Below are positions 17,918 through 25,864 of a DNA stretch of 64,000 bases, piece after piece; position 1 is the first letter of the stretch, and every line of letters starts with the position of its first letter. Made by a program: the position numbers and the translations under genes. The stretch lies in NCBI GenBank assembly GCA_002345025.1, contig DDUX01000154.1:95313-159312 (forward strand), given 5' to 3'. The notes beneath the pieces were generated by a model. That model did not search any database. It saw only the letters and a program-made list of their open reading frames with translations, and was not told the origin of the DNA. This DNA comes from Candidatus Accumulibacter iunctus. Its GTDB lineage: Bacteria > Pseudomonadota > Gammaproteobacteria > Burkholderiales > Rhodocyclaceae.

Positions 17918-19415
17918 TATGCACATCCTTTGCCGCGCACTCGTCCTGGCAAGCCTGTTGGTGCCCGCTGCCAGCGCAGCAGACACGTTGCCGAAGAGCC
18001 GCGCGGCGCTGTTTGCCGATGACGAACCGGCCGCGACGCCGGCCGAAGCCGGCGGTCGCGAAGCACTGTTTGGCGATGATCTGCCCGCCCGGCCGGCGCC
18101 TGTCGAAGCGCCAGTCAGCCGGGAGTCATTGTTTGGCGGCGACGACCTGCAGTCATCGGCGGTCGCTGCGGCAGGGACCCTCGCCATTTCTTCGCCACCG
18201 GCCGTCAAGGGTTTCGTGCAGAACCGGATGGCCTATACCTGGCCGAAACCGTCACACTGGTCGGAGATGATGAACCATTTCGACCTCAGCGCGCAGGGCA
18301 GGTTGAGCAGCAACGTCAAGTGGAAGCTCGGCGCCCGAGTCGACTACGATGCGGTCTATTCGCTGACCGACTTCTACCCGCAGTCGGTGGAGAACGATCA
18401 GCGCTTCAACTTCCTGTTGCGCGAGAATTATCTGGACATCAGTGCCGACAGCTGGGATTTCCGCCTCGGTCGCCAGCAGATCGTCTGGGGTGAGATGGTC
18501 GGCCTCTTCTTTGGCGACGTCGTTTCGGCCAAGGATGTGCGTCACTTCGTGCTGCCCGAATTCGAGATTCTCCGCATCCCGCAGTGGGCGGCGCGGGCAG
18601 AGTATTTCAAGGACGATTTTCACGCCGAGTTCGTCTGGATACCAGTGGCCAGCTACGACAACATCGGCAAGCCGGGTGCCCAGTTCTTTGCCTACACGCC
18701 GCCGCCGCCGCCGGGCTTCCAGACGTTCTTTCTCAATGAGCGGTTTCCGTCGAGCAGCCTGTCCAACACCAACTATGGCCTCCGGTTGTCGATCCTGCGC
18801 GACGGCTGGGATGTCGCCGCGTTTGCCTACAGCAGCATGAGCGCAGCGCCGACCTTTTACCGGCAGATCGTCATGAACCCACAGCCGACGGTGGTGTATC
18901 AGGCGAGACACAAGCGCATCGACCAGTTCGGCAGCACCCTGGCCAAGGATTTCGGCTCGGTCGTGCTGAAAGCCGAGGCCGTGTATACCCGTGGTCGCGG
19001 CTTCGAACTCAGCAATTTCGCCAATCTGAGCGATACTGACGGTGTTGTCGAGCAGAACGTTCTGGCCTGGGTGGTCGGCCTCGACTACAACGAGATCGCC
19101 GACACCCGGATCAATGTGCAGTTGTTCCAGCAACACATCTTCGACCGCAACCCGGACATCATTCCGGAGAGCAACGAGAACGGCTACAGCCTGCTCGTCA
19201 ACCACAAGTTCGGTGACAAGGTGGAGGCGCAGGCGCTGTGGATATCCAGCTTCAATCGCAGCGACTGGATGCTGCGGCCGCGTATCAGCTGGAATTTCGA
19301 GAAGAACTGGCGCGCGGCGATCGGTGTCGACATCTTCAACGGTCCGCCGCTCGGCTTCTTCGGTCGCTATGATGACAGCGACCGGGTGTACACCGAATTG
19401 CGCTACAGCTTCTGA
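17901..19415 (+). CDS. DUF1302-type outer-membrane protein with LFGDD repeats
   Basis: A 504-residue exported protein. After a Sec signal (about residues 7-27) comes a proline- and alanine-rich linker with three spaced copies of a short motif, SRAALFADD (33-41), GREALFGDD (52-60) and SRESLFGGDD (73-82). From about residue 100 it is strand-rich with a terminal aromatic residue (ELRYSF), typical of a beta-barrel, and contains the RLGRQQIVWGE motif of DUF1302 proteins. Relatives co-occur with LolA-like proteins and FtsX-type ABC transporters, but their role is unknown. The ATG at 17901 has GGAGAG ahead of it; an alternative is 17919. Confidence 0.8.
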   Translation: MQIRTSMHILCRALVLASLLVPAASAADTLPKSRAALFADDEPAATPAEAGGREALFGDDLPARPAPVEAPVSRESLFGGDDLQSSAVAAAGTLAISSPPAVKGFVQNRMAYTWPKPSHWSEMMNHFDLSAQGRLSSNVKWKLGARVDYDAVYSLTDFYPQSVENDQRFNFLLRENYLDISADSWDFRLGRQQIVWGEMVGLFFGDVVSAKDVRHFVLPEFEILRIPQWAARAEYFKDDFHAEFVWIPVASYDNIGKPGAQFFAYTPPPPPGFQTFFLNERFPSSSLSNTNYGLRLSILRDGWDVAAFAYSSMSAAPTFYRQIVMNPQPTVVYQARHKRIDQFGSTLAKDFGSVVLKAEAVYTRGRGFELSNFANLSDTDGVVEQNVLAWVVGLDYNEIADTRINVQLFQQHIFDRNPDIIPESNENGYSLLVNHKFGDKVEAQALWISSFNRSDWMLRPRISWNFEKNWRAAIGVDIFNGPPLGFFGRYDDSDRVYTELRYSF

Positions 19416-19424
19416 TCGGCATCC

Positions 19425-20420
19425 TCACTCCCGCTGCTGATTGACGAGAACGGCGGCGCCATGCAGGCGACCACTTCGCAGATGCTCGAGTGCCTCGTTC
19501 GCCGCTGCCAGAGGAAAGCTCTCGACTTCGGTGCGGACGCCGGCGCGCGGCGCGATGGCCAGGAACTCTTCGCCATCACGCCGCGTCAGGTTGGCGACCG
19601 AACGTACGCAGCGCTCACCCCAGAGGATGTCGTAGGGGAATTCCGGGATGTTGCTCATGTGGATGCCGGCGCAGACGACGGTACCACCCTTGCGCAGGCG
19701 GCGCAGCGCCTGCGGCACCAGTTCACCGGCCGGCGCGAAGAGGATCGCCGCGTCCATGGCTCGCGGCGAGGGCTCGTCGGTACCGCCTGCCCAGACCGCG
19801 CCCAAGGACCGTGCAAACTGTTGTCCGGCGAGATCCCCTGGCTTGGTGAAGGCGAAGACCTCGCGCCCCTGCCAGCGGGCGATCTGCGTGATGATGTGCG
19901 CGGCGGCGCCAAAGCCGTAGATTCCGAGGCAGCGGGCGTCGCCCGCTGCCACGAGTGAGCGGTAGCCGATCAGCCCGGCGCAGAGCAGGGGTGCCGCTTC
20001 GGCGTCCGAGTATTCGGTGGGCAGGGCAAAGCAGTAGCGCTGGTCAGCGAGCGTGAACTCGGCGTAGCCGCCGTCAAGCGTGTAACCGGTGAACTCGGCC
20101 GCGTCGCAGAGGTTTTCGCTGCCGCTCGTGCAGTACCCGCAATGGCCGCAGGTGCGGCCGAGCCACGGCACGCCGACTCTCTGGCCAATGGCAAAGCGCT
20201 CGACACCCGCGCCTTTCTCCACCACGACGCCGACGATTTCATGGCCAAGAATGAGCGGCAACCGGGGGTGTCGCAGATCGCCGTCAAAGACATGCAGATC
20301 GGTCCGACAGACGCCGCAGGCGCGCACGGCCAGCAACAGTTGCCCAGCTCCGGCGGTTGGTCGAGGCACTTCGGCCAAGCGTAACGGCGAGCCTTGGGCA
20401 TCGAGAAGCATCGCTTGCAT
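19425..20420 (-). CDS. Zinc-binding alcohol dehydrogenase family protein
   Basis: A 331-residue medium-chain dehydrogenase. Catalytic zinc ligands are Cys38 in GVCRTD and His60-Glu61 in GHE; the structural zinc site is the four-cysteine lobe CGHCGYCTSGSENLC. The nucleotide-binding motif reads GIYGFGAAAH, with the G-x-G-x-x-A pattern slightly divergent. Sequence and length fit the bacterial AdhP-like subfamily that oxidises simple alcohols or reduces aldehydes with NAD(H); the substrate is not determined. The start at 20420 has GGAGA upstream. It converges with the DUF1302 gene with only 9 bases between stop codons. Confidence 0.9.
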   Translation of the reverse strand: MQAMLLDAQGSPLRLAEVPRPTAGAGQLLLAVRACGVCRTDLHVFDGDLRHPRLPLILGHEIVGVVVEKGAGVERFAIGQRVGVPWLGRTCGHCGYCTSGSENLCDAAEFTGYTLDGGYAEFTLADQRYCFALPTEYSDAEAAPLLCAGLIGYRSLVAAGDARCLGIYGFGAAAHIITQIARWQGREVFAFTKPGDLAGQQFARSLGAVWAGGTDEPSPRAMDAAILFAPAGELVPQALRRLRKGGTVVCAGIHMSNIPEFPYDILWGERCVRSVANLTRRDGEEFLAIAPRAGVRTEVESFPLAAANEALEHLRSGRLHGAAVLVNQQRE

Positions 20421-20618
20421 GAGTTTCTCCAGCGCTGGTGATCTGCTTGCCGGTGCCGCGTGTGCAGCGAACCAGCCGTTGCCGCGAGGGCTGGCTGCCG
20501 GTGAGCCGATTCTATTCCTGGCGAGTGTCCGAGGGCAAATCGCTGCGGCTGCCGGCGCCGGCAGCCGCGAGAGACTGTATCGCCGTCGCCGGCATCCTTC
20601 GCCAGACGAGGCAGTGCC

Positions 20619-20880
20619 ATGGCTCTGCTCGAGATCCGCAACTTCACCCGCCGCTTCGGCGACTTCAAGGCAGTGGACGACGTTGCGCTGTCTCCTCGTC
20701 GCGCACATCAGCTTTTCGATCGGCTTCGTCGCCATCACCATTCGCGCCCGCCTCGCCGGCATGGACGAAAGCATCTTTCAGGCTGCACGCGATCTTTGGG
20801 CCAGCCCGTGGCAGACCTTCCGGCGAGTGACGCTGCCGCTGATCCTGCCGGGGCGTGGTCTCTGCCGCCTGCGGTACGCG
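20619..20880 (+). pseudogene. Remnant of a polyamine-type ABC transporter (ATPase start fused to permease end)
   Basis: The first 24 codons (20619-20690) read MALLEIRNFTRRFGDFKAVD and onward, the N-terminus of a PotA-like ATPase, up to the point where Walker A should come. From 20692 to 20853, one frame over, the translation reads LLVAHISFSIGFVAITIRAR and continues through QAARDLWASPWQTF to LPLILPG, the EAA-loop region of a PotC-like permease, with the conserved EAA glycine replaced by W. After another one-base shift VVSAA seems to continue it to about 20880. The rest of the ATPase, any PotB permease and the binding protein are missing, so this is a deletion scar between adh and recJ. Confidence 0.75.
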
Positions 20881-20911
20881 GTGCCGGACATTCCTGTTCG
20901 CGGCTGCCGCT

Positions 20912-22627
20912 TCAGTCGGCGCCGGTCTCGATGTGCTCGATCATCAACTGTGGCGTCTGCACGCCGTTGTACTCGTTGATCGCCAGCCGGTAGGCGGCGC
21001 GGATGTGACGGCCGGGCGCCTGTGCGAAGTTGAACTGGATGGCGTCGAGGCTGTGCCCCCCCTTGCGCAGACGGAGCTTGAGATGCTTCTCCTTGAGGAT
21101 GCGCTGGCTTTCGACGAGGAATTCGTCCTCGAACAACGGTGCAGGAAAGCCCTGGCCCCAGACCTCGGCTGCCAGCAATCGTGCCGTGTCGAGCGAGAAA
21201 TAGGCCGTTTCGAGACCGCCATCGGTTTCCAGCGTATGCGTGCGGTCGGCGGGGGCGAGCAGCTCGTCTACGACCCCGGCAAAGGCCTCACTGAAAAGCG
21301 TGAAGTCGCCCTCGCGCAAGCTGACACCGGCTGCCATCGCGTGGCCGCCGAAGCGCAGCAGCAGGCCGGGGGATCGCTTGCTCACCAGGTCGAGGGCATC
21401 GCGCAGGTGCAGCCCAGGGATCGAGCGGCCCGATCCCCTGATTTCACCGTCACCGGCACGGGCAAAGGCGAACGCCGGCCGGTGCAGCTTCTCCTTGATC
21501 CGGGCGGCGAGGATGCCGACGACTCCCTGGTGCCAGGAGGAGTCGAAGAGCGAAACCGCAGCCGCTTCACCGGTCATCTCGGCGCTCCTTTCGGCAAGCT
21601 GCAGCAGTGCCTGCTCCTGCATCCCGGATTCGATCTCGCGGCGTTCGCGGTTGAGGGTGTCGAGCTGTTGCGCAATGTTCATCGCCCGCCCTTCGTCGTC
21701 GGTGATCAGGCATTCGATCCCGAGCGACATGTCGGCCAGACGGCCGGCAGCGTTCAGGCGCGGGCCGATCATGAAACCGAGGTCGACGCTCGAGGCCTGC
21801 GCCGGATTCCGCCCGGCGGCACGGAAAAGCGCGCGCAGGCCCGGCGTCAGCTTGCCGTCGCGGATGCGTCGCAGTCCCTGGCTGACCAGCACACGGTTGT
21901 TGTGGTCGAGGCAGACGACATCGGCGACGGTGCCCAGAGCCACCAGGTCGAGCAGGGCAGCCAGGTTCGGTTCGCGGCGTCCGCTGGCGTCGGAGAACCA
22001 GCCGCGCCGACGCAGCTCCGCGCGCAGCGCCAGCATGACGTAGAAGATGACACCGACGCCGGCCAGTGCCTTGCTCGGGAAGTCGCAATTCGCAAGGCTG
22101 GGATTGACGATGCAGGCCGCCGCCGGTATTTCCTCACCTGGCAGGTGGTGGTCGGTGATCAGGGTCGCCATTCCCAGCTCGCTGGCGCGCCGGACGCCGT
22201 CAACGCTGGCGATGCCGTTATCGACGGTCAGCAGCAGGTCCGGGGTTGCTGCCGCGGCGAGCTCGACGATGTCCACCGACAGGCCGTAGCCGTAGGTGAA
22301 GCGGTTCGGTACCAGATAGTCCACCCGCGCGCCGAAGGCGCGCAAGGCGCGGACGCCGACCGCGCAGGCGGTTGCGCCATCGCAGTCGTAGTCGGCGACG
22401 ATCAGGATCTTCCGCTGGCTGGCGATGTGGTCGGCGAGCAGCACCGCCGCTGCGGTCGTGTGGCTCAGGCTGTCCGGTGGCAGCAGCGAGCGGAAATGGT
22501 AGTCGAGCTCGCTGCGGGTTTGGATGCCGCGGCCGGCGTAAATGCGCGCCAGCAGCGGATGCAGGCCCTGCTGCTCGAGCTGCCACTGGCTGCGCTGGGT
22601 CACCGGTCGCCGGCGCAGCCGCGTCAT
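20912..22627 (-). CDS. recJ: Single-stranded-DNA-specific exonuclease RecJ
   Basis: RecJ is the 5'-to-3' single-strand exonuclease of recombination and mismatch repair. The 571-residue product has the DHH-superfamily motifs in order: VADYDCDGATAC, LLTVDNGIAS and LITDHHLPGE, then the DHHA1 motif GGHAMAAGVSL and a C-terminal OB-like region. Length is normal. The ATG at 22627 overlaps the stop of the upstream gene by four bases (ATGA), which fixes the start and implies translational coupling. The 3' end runs directly against the decayed ABC remnant. Confidence 0.96.
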   Translation of the reverse strand: MTRLRRRPVTQRSQWQLEQQGLHPLLARIYAGRGIQTRSELDYHFRSLLPPDSLSHTTAAAVLLADHIASQRKILIVADYDCDGATACAVGVRALRAFGARVDYLVPNRFTYGYGLSVDIVELAAAATPDLLLTVDNGIASVDGVRRASELGMATLITDHHLPGEEIPAAACIVNPSLANCDFPSKALAGVGVIFYVMLALRAELRRRGWFSDASGRREPNLAALLDLVALGTVADVVCLDHNNRVLVSQGLRRIRDGKLTPGLRALFRAAGRNPAQASSVDLGFMIGPRLNAAGRLADMSLGIECLITDDEGRAMNIAQQLDTLNRERREIESGMQEQALLQLAERSAEMTGEAAAVSLFDSSWHQGVVGILAARIKEKLHRPAFAFARAGDGEIRGSGRSIPGLHLRDALDLVSKRSPGLLLRFGGHAMAAGVSLREGDFTLFSEAFAGVVDELLAPADRTHTLETDGGLETAYFSLDTARLLAAEVWGQGFPAPLFEDEFLVESQRILKEKHLKLRLRKGGHSLDAIQFNFAQAPGRHIRAAYRLAINEYNGVQTPQLMIEHIETGAD

Positions 22628-23679
22628 GGCGCGGCCGCTGCCAGTGTCTGTGCGATCGCAGCCAGCGGCTGTGGGCGGCGCCACAGTTTCCACTGCGCGC
22701 GCCGGTCGCTTTCCCAGGACAGCATGCCGTAGGCCGTCGGCGCCTGCAGGCGCAACCCCTGCACCCGGCCGCCGGCGAGTGCCGCCTGCAGCGGCGAAAA
22801 CCAGTTCCTTTCCAGCTCGAGCAGGGCCGCGCGGTAGGCCGCGCCATTCTCGTACTGCACGGCCGTCTGCAGTGCATCGACAACGAGCAGATGCCGGCCG
22901 CCGTGCTCTGCCTGCGTCAGCAGGGCGGCGGCGCCATCAGGCAGCGAATGCACCTGGCTGCCGGCAGCACGTCCGCAACCGCGCGCCAGCGCGAGATCGC
23001 TCCAGACATCGGAGAACTGGTCGGGGCATCGCTGCGGCAGGCGGCCGGCGCCCCACAGCCAGAGACTGTTGATCGTCGCGCGGCCGGCGTCGTCGCGCTG
23101 CTGGTTGGCCGGGTGCTGGTGCAGCACCATCTGCGCCTCGTTGAGCAGGCGTCGCAGCCGGCGTGCCGCCGCCGCCTCCGGCAACTGCCGGACGACACTG
23201 CGGCCGACCACCGCCGACAGTGGCAGCACGTCGAAGCGTCCGAGCTCCCAGTCGGCAGCCAGCTCGAGATACCAGCGGTCGCTGCTGGCGACGTGGAATC
23301 GGCCGGCATCGGGGAAATGCTGATTGAGCGCCGCAACGATGGCCTCGGCTTCGCTCGCTTCGATTTCCAGGCCGGCAGCGTCGGCGAGGATCAAGCGCTC
23401 CTGGTGCAGGCGCAGATGGACCGGGTCGGCGCACAGCCAGAGCGCATTGCCGGCGTCCGGGCCGGCTTCCTCGCCGTGCAGGCGCAGGGCGGCATGCGCC
23501 GCGGTGTCGCCGAGGCCGAAGGCGTCGCCGAGGGTCGCCTCGAGCGACAGCGGCGCGTGGCGGTGCATCCGGCTGCGCGCGAGCAGAGCGCCGAGACCGG
23601 GCAGAAGGAGAGCATCGAGTGTCTCGCGGTCATCCGGCTCGGGCCAGAGGAGTTCGGGAACGACCAGGGTGAGTTGCAT
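22624..23679 (-). CDS. Conserved phosphoglycerate-mutase-like protein coupled to recJ
   Basis: A 351-residue soluble protein beginning MQLTLVVPELLWPEPDD. Its relatives are usually annotated as cofactor-independent phosphoglycerate mutase or as a conserved protein next to recJ in Betaproteobacteria. Visible landmarks are LLARSRMHRHAPLSLEATLGDAFGL, a central INSLWLWGAGRLPQ and a C-terminal YGMLSWESDRRAQWKLWRR. I see none of the metal-binding DxxD or nucleophilic Ser motifs of true iPGM or alkaline phosphatases, so an enzymatic role is doubtful. It overlaps recJ by four bases. The open frame extends 35 codons further upstream without a credible start. Confidence 0.7.
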   Translation of the reverse strand: MQLTLVVPELLWPEPDDRETLDALLLPGLGALLARSRMHRHAPLSLEATLGDAFGLGDTAAHAALRLHGEEAGPDAGNALWLCADPVHLRLHQERLILADAAGLEIEASEAEAIVAALNQHFPDAGRFHVASSDRWYLELAADWELGRFDVLPLSAVVGRSVVRQLPEAAAARRLRRLLNEAQMVLHQHPANQQRDDAGRATINSLWLWGAGRLPQRCPDQFSDVWSDLALARGCGRAAGSQVHSLPDGAAALLTQAEHGGRHLLVVDALQTAVQYENGAAYRAALLELERNWFSPLQAALAGGRVQGLRLQAPTAYGMLSWESDRRAQWKLWRRPQPLAAIAQTLAAAAP

Positions 23680-23846
23680 GCGCCGGGGCTGAGGCTGCGG
23701 TGACTGAAACAGGTTGAGAAAGGCCTGGTGGCCGGCGACGTACGGTCGCGGATCAGGACGGCTGGTATGGGAAGAGTGTAGCATAGCGCCCTTAGCGTTT
23801 ATTTCGGCGCCCGGAGGCGCCAGGCAACGATGAGCGTCCTTCGCTG

Positions 23847-25094
23847 ATGTCCATGCCCTACGAGTTGCTGATCGGCCTGCGCTATACGCGGGCGAAGAAG
23901 CACAACCACTTCATCTCGTTCATCTCGCTGATTTCGATGCTGGGCATCGCGCTTGGCGTCGCCGCGCTGATCGTCGTCCTGTCGGTGATGAACGGCTTCC
24001 AGACCGAGCTGCGCTCGCGCATCCTCGCCGTCGTCTCGCATGTCCAGATCACCGGCGCTGGCGGCGAGATGGCCGGCTGGGAGCGGGTCGTCGACCTGGT
24101 TGCCGGCGAGCCGCACGTGCTCGCCGCCGCCCCTTTCGTCCAGGGGCAGGGGATGCTGGCCTTCGGCGAAACGGTGCGCGGCGTCCTGGTGCGCGGCATC
24201 TTTCCGGAGCAGGAGGACCGGGTGGCCGATTTTCGCCCGCACATGAAGGGCGGCCAGCTCGATGCGTTGCGACCGGACAGCTTCAACATCGTTCTCGGTT
24301 CCGAACTCGCGCGCGCGCTTGGCGTTTTCGTCGGCGACCGGGTGACGCTGATCGCGCCGCAGGGGGTGGTCACCCCCGCCGGGGTCGTGCCGCGGCTGCG
24401 CAGCTTTCACGTCGCGGGCGTCTTCGAGGTCGGCATGTATGAGTACGACAGTGGCCTGGCGCTGGTCCATCTCGCCGACGCGCAGCGCTTGTACCGCCTG
24501 GACGATAAGGTGTCGGGCGTGCGCCTGAAGCTCGACGACCTGTTTCTCGCGCCGCGCGTGGCGCGTTCGCTCGCCGGCAAGCTGGATGTCAACGCCTTCG
24601 TCAGCGACTGGACACGCAGCCACGCCAACTTTTTCCGCGCCGTGCAGATCGAGAAGAACATGATGTTCATCATTCTCTCGCTGATCGTCGCCGTCGCTGC
24701 CTTCAACATCGTGTCGACGCTGGTCATGGCGGTGACCGACAAGCAGGCGGATATCGCCATCCTGCGCACGCTCGGCGCCAGTCCCGGCAGCATCATGGCG
24801 GTGTTCATCGTTCAGGGCGCGCTGATCGGCTTCATCGGTCTCGGCATGGGCGTTGCCGGCGGCGTCGCCCTGGCGCTCAACGTCGATGTCGTCGTCCCGT
24901 TCATCGAGCGCATGCTCGGCACGCAGTTCCTCGCCAAGGAGGTGTACTATATTTCCAGCCTGCCCTCGGAATTGCAGTGGAGCGACGTGACGACGATCAC
25001 CGGTGTCGCCTTCGTCCTCGCGCTGCTGGCAACGATCTACCCGAGCTGGCGCGCGGCGCGGGTCAACCCGGCCGCGGCCCTGCGCTATGAGTGA
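23847..25094 (+). CDS. lolC: Lipoprotein-releasing ABC transporter permease LolC/LolE
   Basis: A 415-residue inner-membrane permease that, with LolD, pulls mature lipoproteins out of the inner membrane and hands them to LolA. It has the N-terminal LolC signature (YELLIGLRYTRAKKHNHFISFISLIS), one transmembrane helix (about 25-50), a large periplasmic domain and three C-terminal FtsX-type helices. The segment VQIEKNMMFIILSLIVAVAAFNIVSTLVM is typical. Only one permease gene precedes lolD, so the transporter may be a homodimer or the partner is elsewhere. It overlaps lolD by 8 bases. Confidence 0.92.
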   Translation: MSMPYELLIGLRYTRAKKHNHFISFISLISMLGIALGVAALIVVLSVMNGFQTELRSRILAVVSHVQITGAGGEMAGWERVVDLVAGEPHVLAAAPFVQGQGMLAFGETVRGVLVRGIFPEQEDRVADFRPHMKGGQLDALRPDSFNIVLGSELARALGVFVGDRVTLIAPQGVVTPAGVVPRLRSFHVAGVFEVGMYEYDSGLALVHLADAQRLYRLDDKVSGVRLKLDDLFLAPRVARSLAGKLDVNAFVSDWTRSHANFFRAVQIEKNMMFIILSLIVAVAAFNIVSTLVMAVTDKQADIAILRTLGASPGSIMAVFIVQGALIGFIGLGMGVAGGVALALNVDVVVPFIERMLGTQFLAKEVYYISSLPSELQWSDVTTITGVAFVLALLATIYPSWRAARVNPAAALRYE

Positions 25095-25773
25095 GGTCGT
25101 TCTCGCCTGCAAGGGCCTGCGCAAGATCTATCGCCAGGGCGACAGCGATGTGCCGGTACTGCTCGGCGTCGACCTCGAGGTTCACGTCGGCGAGCGACTG
25201 GCGATCGTCGGCGCATCGGGCTCGGGGAAGAGCACGCTGCTGCATCTGCTGGGGGGCCTCGACGCCGCCAGCGCTGGCGAGGTACAGCTGATGGGCTGCG
25301 ATCTGCAGGCGATCGCCGACGCCGAGCGCGGGCAGTTGCGCAACCGCCACCTCGGCTTCGTCTATCAGTTTCATCATCTGCTGGCCGAGTTTACGGCCCT
25401 CGAGAACGTTGCCATGCCGCTTTACATCCGGCGGCTGACGAAGGACGAAGCCGAGGCGCGCGCGGCGGCAGTGCTCGGCGAGGTCGGACTCGGTCACCGC
25501 CTGCGGCACACACCAGCCGAGCTCTCGGGTGGCGAGCGGCAGCGGGCGGCGATCGCCCGTGCACTGGTCACCGAACCGGCCTGCGTGCTGGCCGACGAGC
25601 CGACCGGCAACCTTGATCGGCAGACCGCGGCCAGCGTTTTCGAGCTGATGCTCGAGCTCAATCGTTCACGCCGGACGAGTTTCGTGATCGTCACCCACGA
25701 TCCGGCGCTGGCCGGGCGCGCCGAACGCATCCTGACGCTGCGCGACGGCCGCCTGCAGCCTGACGGCGGCTAG
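25087..25773 (+). CDS. lolD: Lipoprotein-releasing system ATP-binding protein LolD
   Basis: The 228-residue ATPase of the Lol exporter. Motifs are Walker A GASGSGKSTLLHLLGGLD, the LolD-specific Q-loop region FVYQFHHLLAEFTALENVAMP, signature LSGGERQRAAIARAL and Walker B CVLADEPTGNLD with the His in VTHD. The length is normal. The ATG at 25087 lies inside the end of lolC (8-base overlap), so the two are coupled; the longer open frame from 25003 is within lolC. Confidence 0.95.
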   Translation: MSEVVLACKGLRKIYRQGDSDVPVLLGVDLEVHVGERLAIVGASGSGKSTLLHLLGGLDAASAGEVQLMGCDLQAIADAERGQLRNRHLGFVYQFHHLLAEFTALENVAMPLYIRRLTKDEAEARAAAVLGEVGLGHRLRHTPAELSGGERQRAAIARALVTEPACVLADEPTGNLDRQTAASVFELMLELNRSRRTSFVIVTHDPALAGRAERILTLRDGRLQPDGG

Positions 25774-25864
25774 GCTGCCGCCAGCTGCCTCCGGGATTCG
25801 TCGCTCCGGCTGGCGGGAAGAAAGCAATGCTCCCACCAGCGACGAACAAGAGAAGGAGACAACC

